A stretch of DNA of 64,000 bases from Pseudarthrobacter sp. C4D7. GTDB lineage: Bacteria; Actinomycetota; Actinomycetes; Actinomycetales; Micrococcaceae. A program made the position numbers and the translations under genes. Of the stretch, positions 54,418 through 63,840 are shown piece after piece. Under the pieces are notes generated by a model, which saw nothing but the letters and a program-made list of their open reading frames with translations, was not told the DNA's origin and did not search any database. The stretch is taken from NCBI RefSeq assembly GCF_013359725.1, contig NZ_JABFMW010000001.1:248001-312000 (forward strand). The letters run 5' to 3'. Within the stretch, counting starts at the first letter, position 1. Every line of letters begins with the position of its first letter.

Positions 54418-55503
54418 GTGTCTTCACATCCCATCCGTGTTGCAATCGTTGGCGTGGGCAACTGCGCCGCCTCGCTGGTGCAGGGCGTCCACTATTACAA
54501 GGATGCCGACCCTGCAGAGACCATTCCCGGCCTGATGCACGTTGAGTTCGGCCAGTACCACGTGGGTGACGTTGAGTTCGTCGCCGCGTTCGATGTGGAC
54601 GGCAAGAAGGTCGGCGTTGACCTCTCCGATGCCATCCTTGCCAGCGAAAACAACACCATCAAGATCGCCGACGTACCGCCCACCGGCGTCACCGTCCAGC
54701 GCGGCCACACCCTGGACGGCCTGGGCAAGTACTACCTCGAGACCATCGAGCAGTCCACCGAAGAGCCCGTCGACGTGGTCCAGGCCCTCAAGAACGCCAA
54801 AGCCGACGTCCTGGTCTGCTACCTGCCCGTCGGCTCGCAGCAGGCTGCCGAGTTTTACGCCCAGGCTGCGATCGACGCCGGCGTGGCCTTCGTCAACGCG
54901 CTGCCCGTGTTCATCGCCGGCACCAAGGAGTGGGCTGACAAGTTCACCGCCGCCGGTGTCCCGATCGTTGGCGACGACATCAAGAGCCAGATCGGCGCCA
55001 CCATCACCCACCGCGTCATGGCCAAGCTGTTCGAGGACCGCGGCGTGACCCTGGACCGGACCTACCAGCTGAACGTCGGCGGCAACATGGACTTCAAGAA
55101 CATGCTGGAGCGTGACCGGCTGGAGTCCAAGAAGATCTCCAAGACCCAGGCCGTGACCTCCAACGTGGAAGCCGAACTGGCCGCCAAGGACGTGCACATC
55201 GGCCCGTCCGACTACGTCCAGTGGCTGGATGACCGCAAGTGGGCGTTCGTGCGCCTCGAAGGCCGCAACTTTGGTGACGCCCCGGTGTCCCTGGAGTACA
55301 AGCTGGAGGTCTGGGATTCCCCCAACTCCGCCGGCGTGATCATCGATGCGATCCGTGCCGCCAAGATCGGCCTGGACCGCGGCATCGGCGGCCCGCTGCT
55401 CTCCGCGTCCAGCTACTTCATGAAGTCCCCGCCGGAGCAGTTCAACGACGACCTCGCCCGCGAGAAGGTCGAAGCCTTCATCCGCGGCGACCTGGAGCGC
55501 TAA
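54418..55503 (+). CDS. ino1: Inositol-3-phosphate (myo-inositol-1-phosphate) synthase
   Basis: The enzyme converts glucose-6-phosphate to inositol phosphate, the precursor of phosphatidylinositol and mycothiol. The 361-aa actinobacterial-type protein has the NAD fold [49 protein letters not shown] and [23 protein letters not shown] 54418 follows AAAGGAG; the open frame upstream is the preceding intergenic region. mshA, the next user of its product, is 3 kb downstream. Confidence 0.95.
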   Translation: MSSHPIRVAIVGVGNCAASLVQGVHYYKDADPAETIPGLMHVEFGQYHVGDVEFVAAFDVDGKKVGVDLSDAILASENNTIKIADVPPTGVTVQRGHTLDGLGKYYLETIEQSTEEPVDVVQALKNAKADVLVCYLPVGSQQAAEFYAQAAIDAGVAFVNALPVFIAGTKEWADKFTAAGVPIVGDDIKSQIGATITHRVMAKLFEDRGVTLDRTYQLNVGGNMDFKNMLERDRLESKKISKTQAVTSNVEAELAAKDVHIGPSDYVQWLDDRKWAFVRLEGRNFGDAPVSLEYKLEVWDSPNSAGVIIDAIRAAKIGLDRGIGGPLLSASSYFMKSPPEQFNDDLAREKVEAFIRGDLER

Positions 55504-55523
55504 ACGCGTCTCTTAGGTACCTG

Positions 55524-55558
55524 AACGCTCCCTCACCTTCGTCGGGTGGGGGAGCGTT
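55524..55558 (+). terminator. terminator after ino1
   Basis: AACGCTCCCTCACC (55524-55537) pairs with GGTGGGGGAGCGTT (55545-55558) with one U-G pair, followed by TCCC. It lies 20 bases after the stop. Confidence 0.75.
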
Positions 55559-55568
55559 TCCCTTAAAC

Positions 55569-55648
55569 ACGCCCGCTCACTTTTGACTGTTGTCTCCCAA
55601 CGCCCGCTCACTTTTGGCGTGTTTTTCTTGACCCCTCGCTCGCTTTTG
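55569..55648 (+). repeat. three-copy short tandem repeat, array A
   Basis: ACGCCCGCTCACTTTTG occurs at 55569-55585 and 55600-55616 (exact), and a decayed copy ACCCCTCGCTCGCTTTTG at 55631-55648, so the period is 31 bp. The core CCCGCTCAC is the reverse complement of the core of array B at 56726-56813. The array lies between the ino1 terminator and a pseudogene. Confidence 0.75.
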
Positions 55649-55674
55649 ACGAATAGGCATCAGTCCCGTTCGGG

Positions 55675-56634
55675 CTAAGCTTCTTCCGCGAAGCCGGCGG
55701 CGACCGTTGAGTCGCTCACCGAGGCCCTGAGGGCTTTTTTGATTTTCTTGATCGCGGCAGTGAAACCATCTTCCATATCTGTCTTATCGACAATGATGAC
55801 TGCCCATCCGGCCGCTTCGAAAGCCTTGTCGCGGCGATGGTCACTTAGCCGCTGCGGTTCGAAAAGATGATGGCCGCCGTCGTACTGGACAGCAACTTTT
55901 CGCTGTCTGAAGCCCAGATCGGCGGACGGTGGTCGCGGATCCGCGGGTCGAAGTCCAACCTGCAATTCGGGCTCGGGAAGGCCGGCATCCAGAATGGACA
56001 GTCGGAGGAAAGTCTCTGGCGCAGAGTCAGATCCAACCCGCATCAGGTCCAGTGCTTGCCTGGCACGCACAACGCCCTGAAGGTTGGGATGCCGGCCGAC
56101 CAGCCCCCGCAAATCCTCTACGGTTGAGTACGCGCGCTCCCGGCCCTCAAGTTCTGGGCGGGGTACACGGATGATTTGGTCTCCCATAGCTACCAGGTCG
56201 TTCAAAGGCAGTTACCGTGCCAGATCCAGCCACGTTCGTTCCCAGGTGCTCAGCCACATTCCCTCGACGAACTCAACCTCGCCGGGCTTCACAATGACCC
56301 GATGGCCATGAATTCCTTTTCTCCGAGCGCCGGGAAAAGCAGTGGGTTTGCTGAGATGCAGCTCGTTGGAGTCGGAGAGCCACGGAGGCAGGATCGAACC
56401 TCGAAGCCTGGCTGCGGTTACGTGCGAAATCCACGCACCCGGCGTGGCCTCCGACAAAGCCCTGGCGGCGTCCTCCAAACAGAAGTCCCAGCCAGCGGGC
56501 CGGTATAGTCCCCGGCTGATGTGCTGGACGTCCTTAAGCCGCAAACGATTGCGGTGGATCCCGGCGCTCCTCGAAGTCTCGAGCGTGAAAGGCCTGTTGG
56601 CTAAGTGACCGGGTAAAGGCGGGCGGGATTGCAT
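55675..56634 (-). pseudogene. DUF559-like nuclease-fold protein interrupted by one in-frame stop
   Basis: Two consecutive minus-strand pieces share one reading frame. The first (56634-56212) ends WERTWLDLAR, then TAA at 56214-56212, then LPLNDLVAMGDQIIRVPRPE in the same frame to 55675. Joined, they give about 319 codons with a transcription-antitoxin-like N-terminal half and a C-terminal PD-(D/E)xK/VSR-like domain (SAPETFLRLSILDAGLPEPE, then AVQYDGGHHLFEPQRLSDHR and AGWAVIIVDKTDM). Intact actinobacterial homologues read straight through this point. A TTG at 56205 could restart translation of the C-terminal half. Function unknown. Confidence 0.8.
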
Positions 56635-56725
56635 AATGCATTCTCATACAAGCACGTGAGGTTCGTCCGAACTTATCCACAGCGCCGTGCCGGTGGCTGC
56701 CCGGCAAGCAGGATCTCTTCGAAAT

Positions 56726-56813
56726 GTGCTGCAGGAGGTGAGCGGGGGTTGGGTGAAGTGCTGCAGGAGGTGAGCGGGGGTTGGGAGAAGTGCTGCAGGA
56801 GGTGAGCGGGGGT
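56726..56813 (-). repeat. three-copy short tandem repeat, array B
   Basis: A 32-bp unit beginning GTGCTGCAGGAGGTGAGCGG occurs at 56726-56757 and 56758-56789 (one difference) and 56790-56813 (truncated). Its core GTGAGCGGG is inverted relative to array A. It ends one base before the fhs stop codon. Confidence 0.85.
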
Positions 56814-56814
56814 G

Positions 56815-58491
56815 TTAGGTGAGGCCCACGGGGTTGCCGTCCGCGTCCACATCCATCCGCAGCGCAGCCGGGACGGCCGGAAGGCCGGGCATGGTCATCA
56901 CGGCACCGGTCAGCGCCACGATGAAGCCCGCACCGGTCTTGGGCAGCAGTTCCCGGACGTGGATGGTGAAGCCCTTGGGCGCGCCGAGCCGGGAGGCATC
57001 GTCCGTGAACGAGTACTGCGTCTTGGCCATGCACACCGGCAATGAACCCCAGCCGTTCCGCTCGATATCGGCAAGCCGTTTCAGGGCGGGCACGGAGAAA
57101 TCCACGCCATCGGCACCGTAGATCTCCTGGGCGATGGTGCGGATCTTCTCCTCCACAGACAGCTCCAGGGGATAGAGGTGCCGGAAGTTGCTGGGTGCCT
57201 CCACCGCCTGTGCCACCAGGGCCGCGAGTTCATCACCGCCGTCGCCCCCGCCGCCCCGGCCCCAGACATCGGCGACGGCGGCGCGCACGCCCTCCGCAGC
57301 GCACCACGCCAGCAGCCAGTCGAGTTCTTCCGGCACGTCGGCGGAGAACCTGTTGATGGCCACCACGGGGGTGACCCCGAACTTCTCCACGTTGTGGATG
57401 TGCCGGCGCAGGTTGGCCACACCGGCCTCCAGCGCCGCCATGTCAGGCCGTCCCAGCTGGTCTTTCGCCACCCCGCCCTGCATTTTCAGGGCGCGGACCG
57501 TAGCCACCACCACGACGGCGGACGGTGCAATGCCGCCGTACCGTGCCTTGATGTCCATGAATTTTTCGGCCCCCAGGTCGGCCCCGAAACCGGCTTCCGT
57601 CACCACGATGTCCGCCAACCGGCGGGCGGTCTGCGTGGCAATGAGCGAATTGCAGCCGTGGGCGATATTCGCGAACGGACCGCCGTGGACCAGCGCCGGG
57701 GTGCCGGCGATGGTCTGCACCAGGTTGGGTTTGACCGCTTCCTTCAGCAGCAGCGTCAAGGCCCCTTCCACCCCGAGGTCCGCCACAGTCACGGGAGTCC
57801 GGTCGTAGGTGTAGCCGAACGTCATCCGGCCAAGCCGCGAACGGAGGTCTGCCAAGTCGGTCGCAAGGCAGAAAACCGCCATGATCTCGGACGCCACGGT
57901 GATGTCGAAGCCGTCCTGGCGCGGCACGCCCTGCGTGGGGCCACCCAGTCCGATGACCACCTCCCGCAGGGCCCGGTCGTTCATGTCCAGGACGCGTTTG
58001 AAGGTCATCCTGCGCGGATCGATGTTCAGCGCGTTGCCCTGGTAAATGTGATTGTCCACCAGCGCCATCAGCGCGTTGTTGGCCGAGGTGATGGCATGGA
58101 AGTCGCCGGTGAAGTGCAGGTTGATCTCGTCCATCGGCAGCACCTGCGAATAGCCGCCGCCGGTGGCACCCCCCTTCATGCCCAGCACGGGGCCCAGGGA
58201 CGGTTCCCGCAGGGCAATCATCACCTTGTGGCCGGCGCGGGCCAGCGAGTCCGCCAGGCCAACGGTGGTGGTGGATTTGCCCTCGCCCGCCGGGGTGGGG
58301 GACATGGCCGAGACCAGCACCACCTTGCCGTGTGGAGCCGGGGCCGCGAGCCGGGCAGGATCGATCTTCGCCTTGTACCGACCGTACTGTTCCAGCGCAT
58401 CGGGATTGATCCCGGCAGCGGCCGCGATCTCCCCAATGGGACGGATCCGGGCTGCGCGGGCTATCTCAAGATCAGAGGGAAGCGAAGACAT
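56815..58491 (-). CDS. fhs: Formate-tetrahydrofolate ligase
   Basis: The enzyme activates formate with ATP and tetrahydrofolate. The 558-aa product has the ATP-binding loop [60 protein letters not shown] and NPVGLT at the end, all diagnostic. AAAGGAC precedes ATG 58491. The 3' end abuts repeat array B. Confidence 0.96.
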   Translation of the reverse strand: MSSLPSDLEIARAARIRPIGEIAAAAGINPDALEQYGRYKAKIDPARLAAPAPHGKVVLVSAMSPTPAGEGKSTTTVGLADSLARAGHKVMIALREPSLGPVLGMKGGATGGGYSQVLPMDEINLHFTGDFHAITSANNALMALVDNHIYQGNALNIDPRRMTFKRVLDMNDRALREVVIGLGGPTQGVPRQDGFDITVASEIMAVFCLATDLADLRSRLGRMTFGYTYDRTPVTVADLGVEGALTLLLKEAVKPNLVQTIAGTPALVHGGPFANIAHGCNSLIATQTARRLADIVVTEAGFGADLGAEKFMDIKARYGGIAPSAVVVVATVRALKMQGGVAKDQLGRPDMAALEAGVANLRRHIHNVEKFGVTPVVAINRFSADVPEELDWLLAWCAAEGVRAAVADVWGRGGGGDGGDELAALVAQAVEAPSNFRHLYPLELSVEEKIRTIAQEIYGADGVDFSVPALKRLADIERNGWGSLPVCMAKTQYSFTDDASRLGAPKGFTIHVRELLPKTGAGFIVALTGAVMTMPGLPAVPAALRMDVDADGNPVGLT

Positions 58492-58619
58492 CCTTGTCCT
58501 TTCCGGCTCAGTGTTCCCCGCACCGTCATCCGGCGCGGAGACCTGCCCCTAAGCTAACAGCCCCGACCCCAACGGCACGCCATTCCAGAGGCACGCGGGC
58601 GCGCCCATGCGAAGGACAA

Positions 58620-59885
58620 TCAGGACGCCGGCACCACCGGGGCCAGGCGGCGGACCACGAAACTGTCTACGGCGGCGTGGTAGCTCTCCAGCGTGATGGC
58701 GGCAGTGCGCTGCCAGCCGGAGTTCTGGGCCCGGATGGCGGCGGCGCGGCCAAGGTCCTCCCGGGTTGCGGGGTCGTCGTACAGGGCCTCGAGGGCGTCG
58801 GCCCAGTCCGCAGCATGGTGCCCGTCCACCAGGAGGCCGGTCCGGCCGTGGAAAATGGCGCGGGACAGCCCGCCCACCCGCGTGGCGACCACCGGGGTCC
58901 CGCAGGCCTGCGCCTCCAGCGCCACCAGTCCGAAGGACTCGCTGAAGGAAGGCATCACCACGACGTCCGCCGCGCGGAACCAGGAGGCAAGCTCAGATGC
59001 CTTCACCGGCGGAAGCTGCGTGACGACGTCGTCCATGCCCAATTCCGCCACCAGGCAGCGGAGGTTGAATTCCTTGTTGCCGCTCAACGCGCCCAGGATG
59101 GTGACGCGCAGGTCGATGTCCGGGCGGCGTTTGCGCAGCAGCGCGGCAGCCTTGACCAGCACCTGCGGGCCCTTCAGCCGCTGGATCCGGCCCGCGAACA
59201 CCAGGTGGAACGTCTCCGGGCTGACGCCGTGCTCCGCCCTGGACCGTGCGCGGAACGCGGGGGTGAAGGTTGCCAGGTCCACGCCGGGCGGTGCGATGTC
59301 GATGCGGTCAAAGGTGGCGCCGTAGTGGGAAACCAGTTCGGCGGCTTCGGAGCTGGTGTTGGCGATGAGCCGGGATGCGCCCTCGACGATGCGGTGCTCG
59401 CCCAGTTCGCGGCGCCGGGGCTCCGGCTGTTCACCGGATTCCAGCAGCAGGTTCTTGACCTTGGCCATGGTGTGCATGGTGTGCACCAGCGGAACACCCC
59501 ATAGCCGGGACAATTCCAGCCCGGCGATCCCGGACACCCAGTAATGGGAATGGATGACGTCGTACCGGCCGTGGGGCTGGCGGCGGCGGATCTGCTCGAT
59601 CTCGGCGACCATGGCGTGCAGGAGTCCGGGAAGCTCCTCTTTCGGGATCTTCCGGGGCGGCCCGGCCAGGACGTTGTGCACGCACACGCCCGGGTCCGGA
59701 TGTTCGACGGCGGGCTGGTCGGCTGAGGTGGCGCGGGTGAAGATCTCCACCTCTACACCTGCCTCGGCCAGCGCCGACGCCAGTTCCCGGATGTAGACGT
59801 TCATGCCACCGGCATCACCGGAACCCGGCTGTTCCATGGGGGAGGTGTGGAGGGAAAGCAAAGCGACCCTGCGGATCAGTGCCAC
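58620..59885 (-). CDS. mshA: D-inositol-3-phosphate glycosyltransferase MshA
   Basis: MshA joins GlcNAc from UDP-GlcNAc to inositol-3-phosphate, the first committed step of mycothiol synthesis. The 421-aa GT4 protein has the MshA signature SPMEQPGSGDAGGMNVYIRE, HSHYWVSGIAGLELSRLWGV, and the retaining GT-B motif PSFSESFGLVALEAQACGTP. GTG 59885 follows GGAAGGAGG, a strong ribosome binding site. ino1, which makes its acceptor, lies 3 kb away on the other strand. Confidence 0.94.
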   Translation of the reverse strand: MALIRRVALLSLHTSPMEQPGSGDAGGMNVYIRELASALAEAGVEVEIFTRATSADQPAVEHPDPGVCVHNVLAGPPRKIPKEELPGLLHAMVAEIEQIRRRQPHGRYDVIHSHYWVSGIAGLELSRLWGVPLVHTMHTMAKVKNLLLESGEQPEPRRRELGEHRIVEGASRLIANTSSEAAELVSHYGATFDRIDIAPPGVDLATFTPAFRARSRAEHGVSPETFHLVFAGRIQRLKGPQVLVKAAALLRKRRPDIDLRVTILGALSGNKEFNLRCLVAELGMDDVVTQLPPVKASELASWFRAADVVVMPSFSESFGLVALEAQACGTPVVATRVGGLSRAIFHGRTGLLVDGHHAADWADALEALYDDPATREDLGRAAAIRAQNSGWQRTAAITLESYHAAVDSFVVRRLAPVVPAS

Positions 59886-59958
59886 GGGACCTCCTTCCGG
59901 CGGCCGGCATGTCAGGGAGCCGGCTCAGAGCGCATTCGATAAAACACTACTCCTTCCC

Positions 59959-61371
59959 CTAACGCCCACCGCCCTCCCACATCTTCCCCAGGTGCGGGAA
60001 CGCCTGCTCATAGCCGGCCATGAGCCTCGCACCGAGCTCCGCCGAATCCACGAGCGGGTGCCGCGCAAAGGCCTCGACGGCGGCCTGCCGGTTGCCGGTG
60101 CCCGCGGCCAGGACAACGAGCCGTTCCACCTCCTTGACCCGCCGGAGCAGGTCCAGCTGTGGTTCCCCGGGGGCCTGCTGGGGCAGCGGAACAGCGCCGG
60201 CCGGGGTGACAGTGCAGGGGACCTCGACGACGGCGTCCGCCGGCAGGCCGGGAATGGCGGGTTGGGGAGGGGCAGGGGGAGCACCGGTGGGCCCCGGTGC
60301 CCGGGCTGCCGGCAATGCGTTGACAGTATTGAGGACCAGTTGGGTGGCCCCGCCGCCGGACAGCGCCTGCATGGCCGCCAGCGCCACGCGCTCGTAGCCG
60401 CCGCCTGCCAGGTCCTCCTCATCCCGGCTCCCGCCATCGCGCCGGGCCTCGGCCAGGTACCCCTCTTCGCGGGAGCGCCGTGCCTCCTCCCACAGCCGGT
60501 AAGCGTCCGGTCCGGCAGCGGCCAGCCGGGGGTACAGGTCCTGCTGCTGGTGGTGGATGGTCTGCCCACGGGTGCGTTCCATGGCCCGCATTGCCTGCCG
60601 GGCCGAATCGGCCTGGTAGTAGTAATACAAGTATTCGTTGGGTAGCAGGCCCAGGCCGGTGAGGAATTCCTGCGGGAAGAGCCTGCCTTCCTCGAAAGAC
60701 TGGAGCGCCCCGGTGTCGGCAAGCAGGCCGGGCAGCACGTCCTGTCCGCCGGACTCCAGCCGGTACAGCCAGCCCAGGTGGTTCAGCCCGTAGTATCCCA
60801 CGTCGTCGAGCCGTCCCTCGGACAAAGGCACGCCTGCCGCACGCGCCGCCCGCTGCACCAGCCCGCCCGCGGAGTCGCAGATCCCGACGACGCGGTGCCC
60901 CAGGACGGGGAGCAGGGCCTCGGTCACCATGCCGGCCGGATTGGTGAAGTTGATCAGCCACGCGTCCGGGCAGCGCTCGCGCATCAGCCGGGCAAGGCCC
61001 ACCATGTGCGGGATGGTCCGCAGCGCGTAGGAGATGCCGCCGGCCCCGGTGGTTTCCTGTCCCAGCAGCCCGAGGTTCTGCGCCACGGTCTCGTCCACCA
61101 CCCGGCCCGCGGTGCCGCCGGGCCGGATGGCGGCGAAGACCATGGCGGTGCCGGCCAGGGCTGCGGAAAGATCCGTGGTGGCCTGCACCGGAAGATGCGC
61201 GTTCCCGGGGGCGGGCATACTGCGCAGTACGGCGGTGACAGCGTCAAGGCGGGCAGGATCGACGTCGTGCAGCACCAGCTCGGTCACCAACCCGGAGAAC
61301 CGGCCGGACACCAGCGCCCGGTAGATGAGCGGCACCCGGAAACCCCCGCCGCCGGCAATCAGAAGCCGCAT
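59959..61371 (-). CDS. Glycoside hydrolase family 4 (6-phospho-beta-glucosidase-like)
   Basis: GH4 enzymes use NAD+ and a divalent metal to cleave glycosides by a redox mechanism. The 470-aa protein has the N-terminal NAD fold (RLLIAGGGGFRVPLIYRALV), INFTNPAGMVTEALLPVLGH, the metal-binding Cys in VGICDSAGG, and His in GYYGLNHLGWLYRL. The substrate, probably a phosphorylated beta-glucoside, is inferred from the closest visible pattern. TAGACT six bases before the ATG suggests a leaderless mRNA. It is divergent from a PfkB-type sugar kinase. Confidence 0.9.
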   Translation of the reverse strand: MRLLIAGGGGFRVPLIYRALVSGRFSGLVTELVLHDVDPARLDAVTAVLRSMPAPGNAHLPVQATTDLSAALAGTAMVFAAIRPGGTAGRVVDETVAQNLGLLGQETTGAGGISYALRTIPHMVGLARLMRERCPDAWLINFTNPAGMVTEALLPVLGHRVVGICDSAGGLVQRAARAAGVPLSEGRLDDVGYYGLNHLGWLYRLESGGQDVLPGLLADTGALQSFEEGRLFPQEFLTGLGLLPNEYLYYYYQADSARQAMRAMERTRGQTIHHQQQDLYPRLAAAGPDAYRLWEEARRSREEGYLAEARRDGGSRDEEDLAGGGYERVALAAMQALSGGGATQLVLNTVNALPAARAPGPTGAPPAPPQPAIPGLPADAVVEVPCTVTPAGAVPLPQQAPGEPQLDLLRRVKEVERLVVLAAGTGNRQAAVEAFARHPLVDSAELGARLMAGYEQAFPHLGKMWEGGGR

Positions 61372-61377
61372 GGTTGC

Positions 61378-61383
61378 AGTCTA
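61378..61383 (-). promoter_or_regulatory. leaderless -10 box of the GH4 gene
   Basis: TAGACT on the minus strand ends six bases before ATG 61371. No Shine-Dalgarno is visible. Confidence 0.5.
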
Positions 61384-61449
61384 GGACCAGCCTCCGACAC
61401 GTTGTCCAGACCGGATCCAAAGCCCCTACCGGAGCATTGCGGCGCGGCG

Positions 61450-61455
61450 TATCCT
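61450..61455 (+). promoter_or_regulatory. leaderless -10 box of the PfkB-family kinase
   Basis: TATCCT ends seven bases before ATG 61463. It is divergent from the GH4 box 67 bp away. Confidence 0.45.
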
Positions 61456-61462
61456 GCGCACT

Positions 61463-62554
61463 ATGGACGCGATGCCAGCCCGCCCCTTCGATCCGCTGGC
61501 TGCCGTCCGCCCGCCGGGGGGACCTGGTTTAGACCTCCTGCTGGCCGGCACTGTTTTCCAGGACATTATCTTTACCGGCCTCCCGCACGGGCCCGAACCC
61601 GGCACGGAAATCTGGAGTGACGGCATGGGCAGCTGCCCGGGCGGCGTGGCCAACCAGGCCATCGCCGCCGCGAGGCTGGGTCTGCGCACGGGACTGGCGG
61701 CGGCCTTCGGCGATGACGGCTACGGCGACTTCAACTGGAAAATCCTCTCCAGCCAGGAACATGTGGACCTCAGCCTCTCCCGCCGTGTCCCGGGCTGGCA
61801 CTCCCCGGTGACCGTGTCCCTCTGCGTGGACCAGGACCGCTCCATGGTCACCCACGGTCACTCCGCGCCGGTGACCAATTCCGAACTGATCGGAGATCCG
61901 CCCAGAACACTCGCCGGCATCGCGGAGGTGGGCCTGGAAATGGAACCGTGGGCCCGGGCCGCTTATGCGGCCGGCGTCAAGCTGTTCGGCGACGTGGGGT
62001 GGGACCCCAGCGGGGAATGGGCGCCGGTGCGGCTCGAGAACCTGAAATATTTCTACGCTTTCCTGCCCAACCAGCGCGAGGCCATGGCGTTCACCGGCAA
62101 GGACAATCCGTGGAGTGCGCTCTATGCCCTGGCTGACCGGGTGCCGGTGGCCGTGGTGACGTTGGGGCCGCAGGGCGCCATGGCCGTCGATTCGGAAACC
62201 GGGGAGGAAGAATGGGTGCCGTCGCTTCCGGTCAAGGCGCACGACCCTACCGGCGCCGGTGACTGTTTCGACGCGGCGTTTATCGTGGGCACCCTGGCCG
62301 GGTGGCCGCTGGGGGACAGGCTGCGGTTCGCCAACCTGTGCGCCTCCCTGGCCGTGCAGGAAGTGGGTGGTTCCCTGGCCGCCCCCGGATGGGGAGACAT
62401 CGCGGACTGGTGGAAACGCGCCAACGCCCGCCCGGAACGGCAGATGAGCCAGTGGCTGCGGCGCTTCGGATTCCTTGCCGACATCATCGACGACGTCCCG
62501 CTTGCGGCCCAGCGACGGGCGGCCGCCACCATCGCGCATCTGTCCGACGCCTGA
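61463..62554 (+). CDS. PfkB-family carbohydrate kinase
   Basis: The 363-aa ribokinase-superfamily protein has LLLAGTVFQDIIFTGLPHGP, the Gly-rich GMGSCPGGVANQAIAAARLG, and the C-terminal signature DPTGAGDCFDAAFIVGTLAG with the catalytic Asp. The sugar is unknown; the divergent GH4 gene suggests a sugar salvage pair. The C-terminus extends about 50 residues beyond the fold (SQWLRRFGFLADIIDD onward). ATG 61463 is supported by a leaderless-type TATCCT; a second ATG at codon 4 is possible. Confidence 0.9.
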   Translation: MDAMPARPFDPLAAVRPPGGPGLDLLLAGTVFQDIIFTGLPHGPEPGTEIWSDGMGSCPGGVANQAIAAARLGLRTGLAAAFGDDGYGDFNWKILSSQEHVDLSLSRRVPGWHSPVTVSLCVDQDRSMVTHGHSAPVTNSELIGDPPRTLAGIAEVGLEMEPWARAAYAAGVKLFGDVGWDPSGEWAPVRLENLKYFYAFLPNQREAMAFTGKDNPWSALYALADRVPVAVVTLGPQGAMAVDSETGEEEWVPSLPVKAHDPTGAGDCFDAAFIVGTLAGWPLGDRLRFANLCASLAVQEVGGSLAAPGWGDIADWWKRANARPERQMSQWLRRFGFLADIIDDVPLAAQRRAAATIAHLSDA

Positions 62555-62588
62555 CCGTCCCCGATTATCCGGCGCGAAGTGCCCGCAC

Positions 62589-62594
62589 TAGAAT
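62589..62594 (+). promoter_or_regulatory. leaderless -10 box of alr
   Basis: TAGAAT ends seven bases before GTG 62602, identical in sequence and spacing to the acpS box. Confidence 0.55.
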
Positions 62595-62601
62595 CGGTTA
62601 G

Positions 62602-63840
62602 GTGACCTACCCCGACGCAACCGGTGAATTCAGTGCTGCCCCCGGGCCGGACCCGCGCAATGAGCGGTCTGCCGTGATCGACCTGGAAGCGATCCGGCAC
62701 AACGTCCGCCGGCTTGCCTCCGCCGCTTCGCCCGCGAAAGTCATGGCCGTGGTCAAGGCCGATGCGTACGGACACGGTGCCGTTCCCGTAGCCCGCGCTG
62801 CCTTGCAGGCCGGCGCATCCTGGCTGGGCGTGGCGCACATTTCCGAGGCACTCGCGCTCCGTGCCGCCGGCATCGATGCGCCCCTTCTCGCCTGGCTGCA
62901 CACCACCGACAGCAACTTCGGCGCCGCCGTGGCTGCCGGCGTCGACATCGGCTGTTCCGGCTGGGAGCTGGAACGCATCGTCGCCGCCGCCCGCGAACAG
63001 GAACGTCCGGCGCGGGTGCACCTCAAGGTGGACACCGGGCTGGGCCGCAATGGCGCGACCCCCGCGGCCTGGGACCGCCTGGTGGGGGAGGCCATGGAGT
63101 ACCAGGACCAGGGACTGCTGCGCGTGGTGGGCATCTTCTCCCACCTGGCCGTCGCGGACGAACCGGAGCGGCCCGAAACGGATGAGCAGGTAGCCGCCTT
63201 CCGTGAAGCCCTGGCCATTGCCGAAGACGCCGGCGTGGACCCTGAGGTCCGGCACCTGGCCAACACCCCTGCCACCCTGTCCCGGCCGGACACCCACTTT
63301 GACATGGTCCGCGCCGGCCTGGGCATCTACGGTCTTTCGCCGTTCGACGGGACCACATCCGCCGAACTGGGCCTCCGCCCGGCCATGACGCTGCGCACCC
63401 TGGTGTCCCAGTGCAAGGAAGTTCCCGCGGGGCAGGGCGTCTCCTATGGGCTGCACTACCGCACCAGGACCGCGAGCACCCTGGCGCTGATCCCGATGGG
63501 CTATGCCGACGGCGTTCCGCGCGTGGCCACGGGAGGTCCCGTCCGCGTTGCCGGAAAGACCTACCCCGTGGTGGGGCGGATCGCCATGGACCAGATGGTC
63601 ATCGACCTCGGTCCGGAGGCATCCGGCGCGGCGCTGCAGGGCGTGGAAGCCGAGCTCTTCGGGGAAGGTTCCGACGGCGGGCCCACGGTTGACGACTGGG
63701 CGCACGCCGCCGGCACCATCAACTACGAGGTAGTGACCAGGATCAGCCCCCGCGTACCCCGCCGCTTCATCAACGAAGACGAACCGGCGCGCAGCAGCCA
63801 TCCACTTGTGGGCGTGCCCGGCAAGGCGGGAGCCGCATGA
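62602..63840 (+). CDS. alr: Alanine racemase
   Basis: This PLP enzyme makes D-alanine for peptidoglycan. The 412-aa product has the PLP Lys in VMAVVKADAYGHGAVPVARA, a TIM-barrel core (HLKVDTGLGRNGATPAAWDR), and the catalytic Tyr segment GVSYGLHYRTRTASTLALIP with GRIAMDQMVIDLGPEASGAA. GTG 62602 is supported by TAGAAT at leaderless spacing; the first 20 residues are variable. tsaE overlaps its stop by four bases. Confidence 0.95.
   Translation: MTYPDATGEFSAAPGPDPRNERSAVIDLEAIRHNVRRLASAASPAKVMAVVKADAYGHGAVPVARAALQAGASWLGVAHISEALALRAAGIDAPLLAWLHTTDSNFGAAVAAGVDIGCSGWELERIVAAAREQERPARVHLKVDTGLGRNGATPAAWDRLVGEAMEYQDQGLLRVVGIFSHLAVADEPERPETDEQVAAFREALAIAEDAGVDPEVRHLANTPATLSRPDTHFDMVRAGLGIYGLSPFDGTTSAELGLRPAMTLRTLVSQCKEVPAGQGVSYGLHYRTRTASTLALIPMGYADGVPRVATGGPVRVAGKTYPVVGRIAMDQMVIDLGPEASGAALQGVEAELFGEGSDGGPTVDDWAHAAGTINYEVVTRISPRVPRRFINEDEPARSSHPLVGVPGKAGAA

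Noticed and set aside
56726-56813. CRISPR-like array (32-bp period)
   Set aside because: The 32-bp units are contiguous and identical throughout, with no unique spacers, and no cas genes are nearby. It is a simple tandem repeat.
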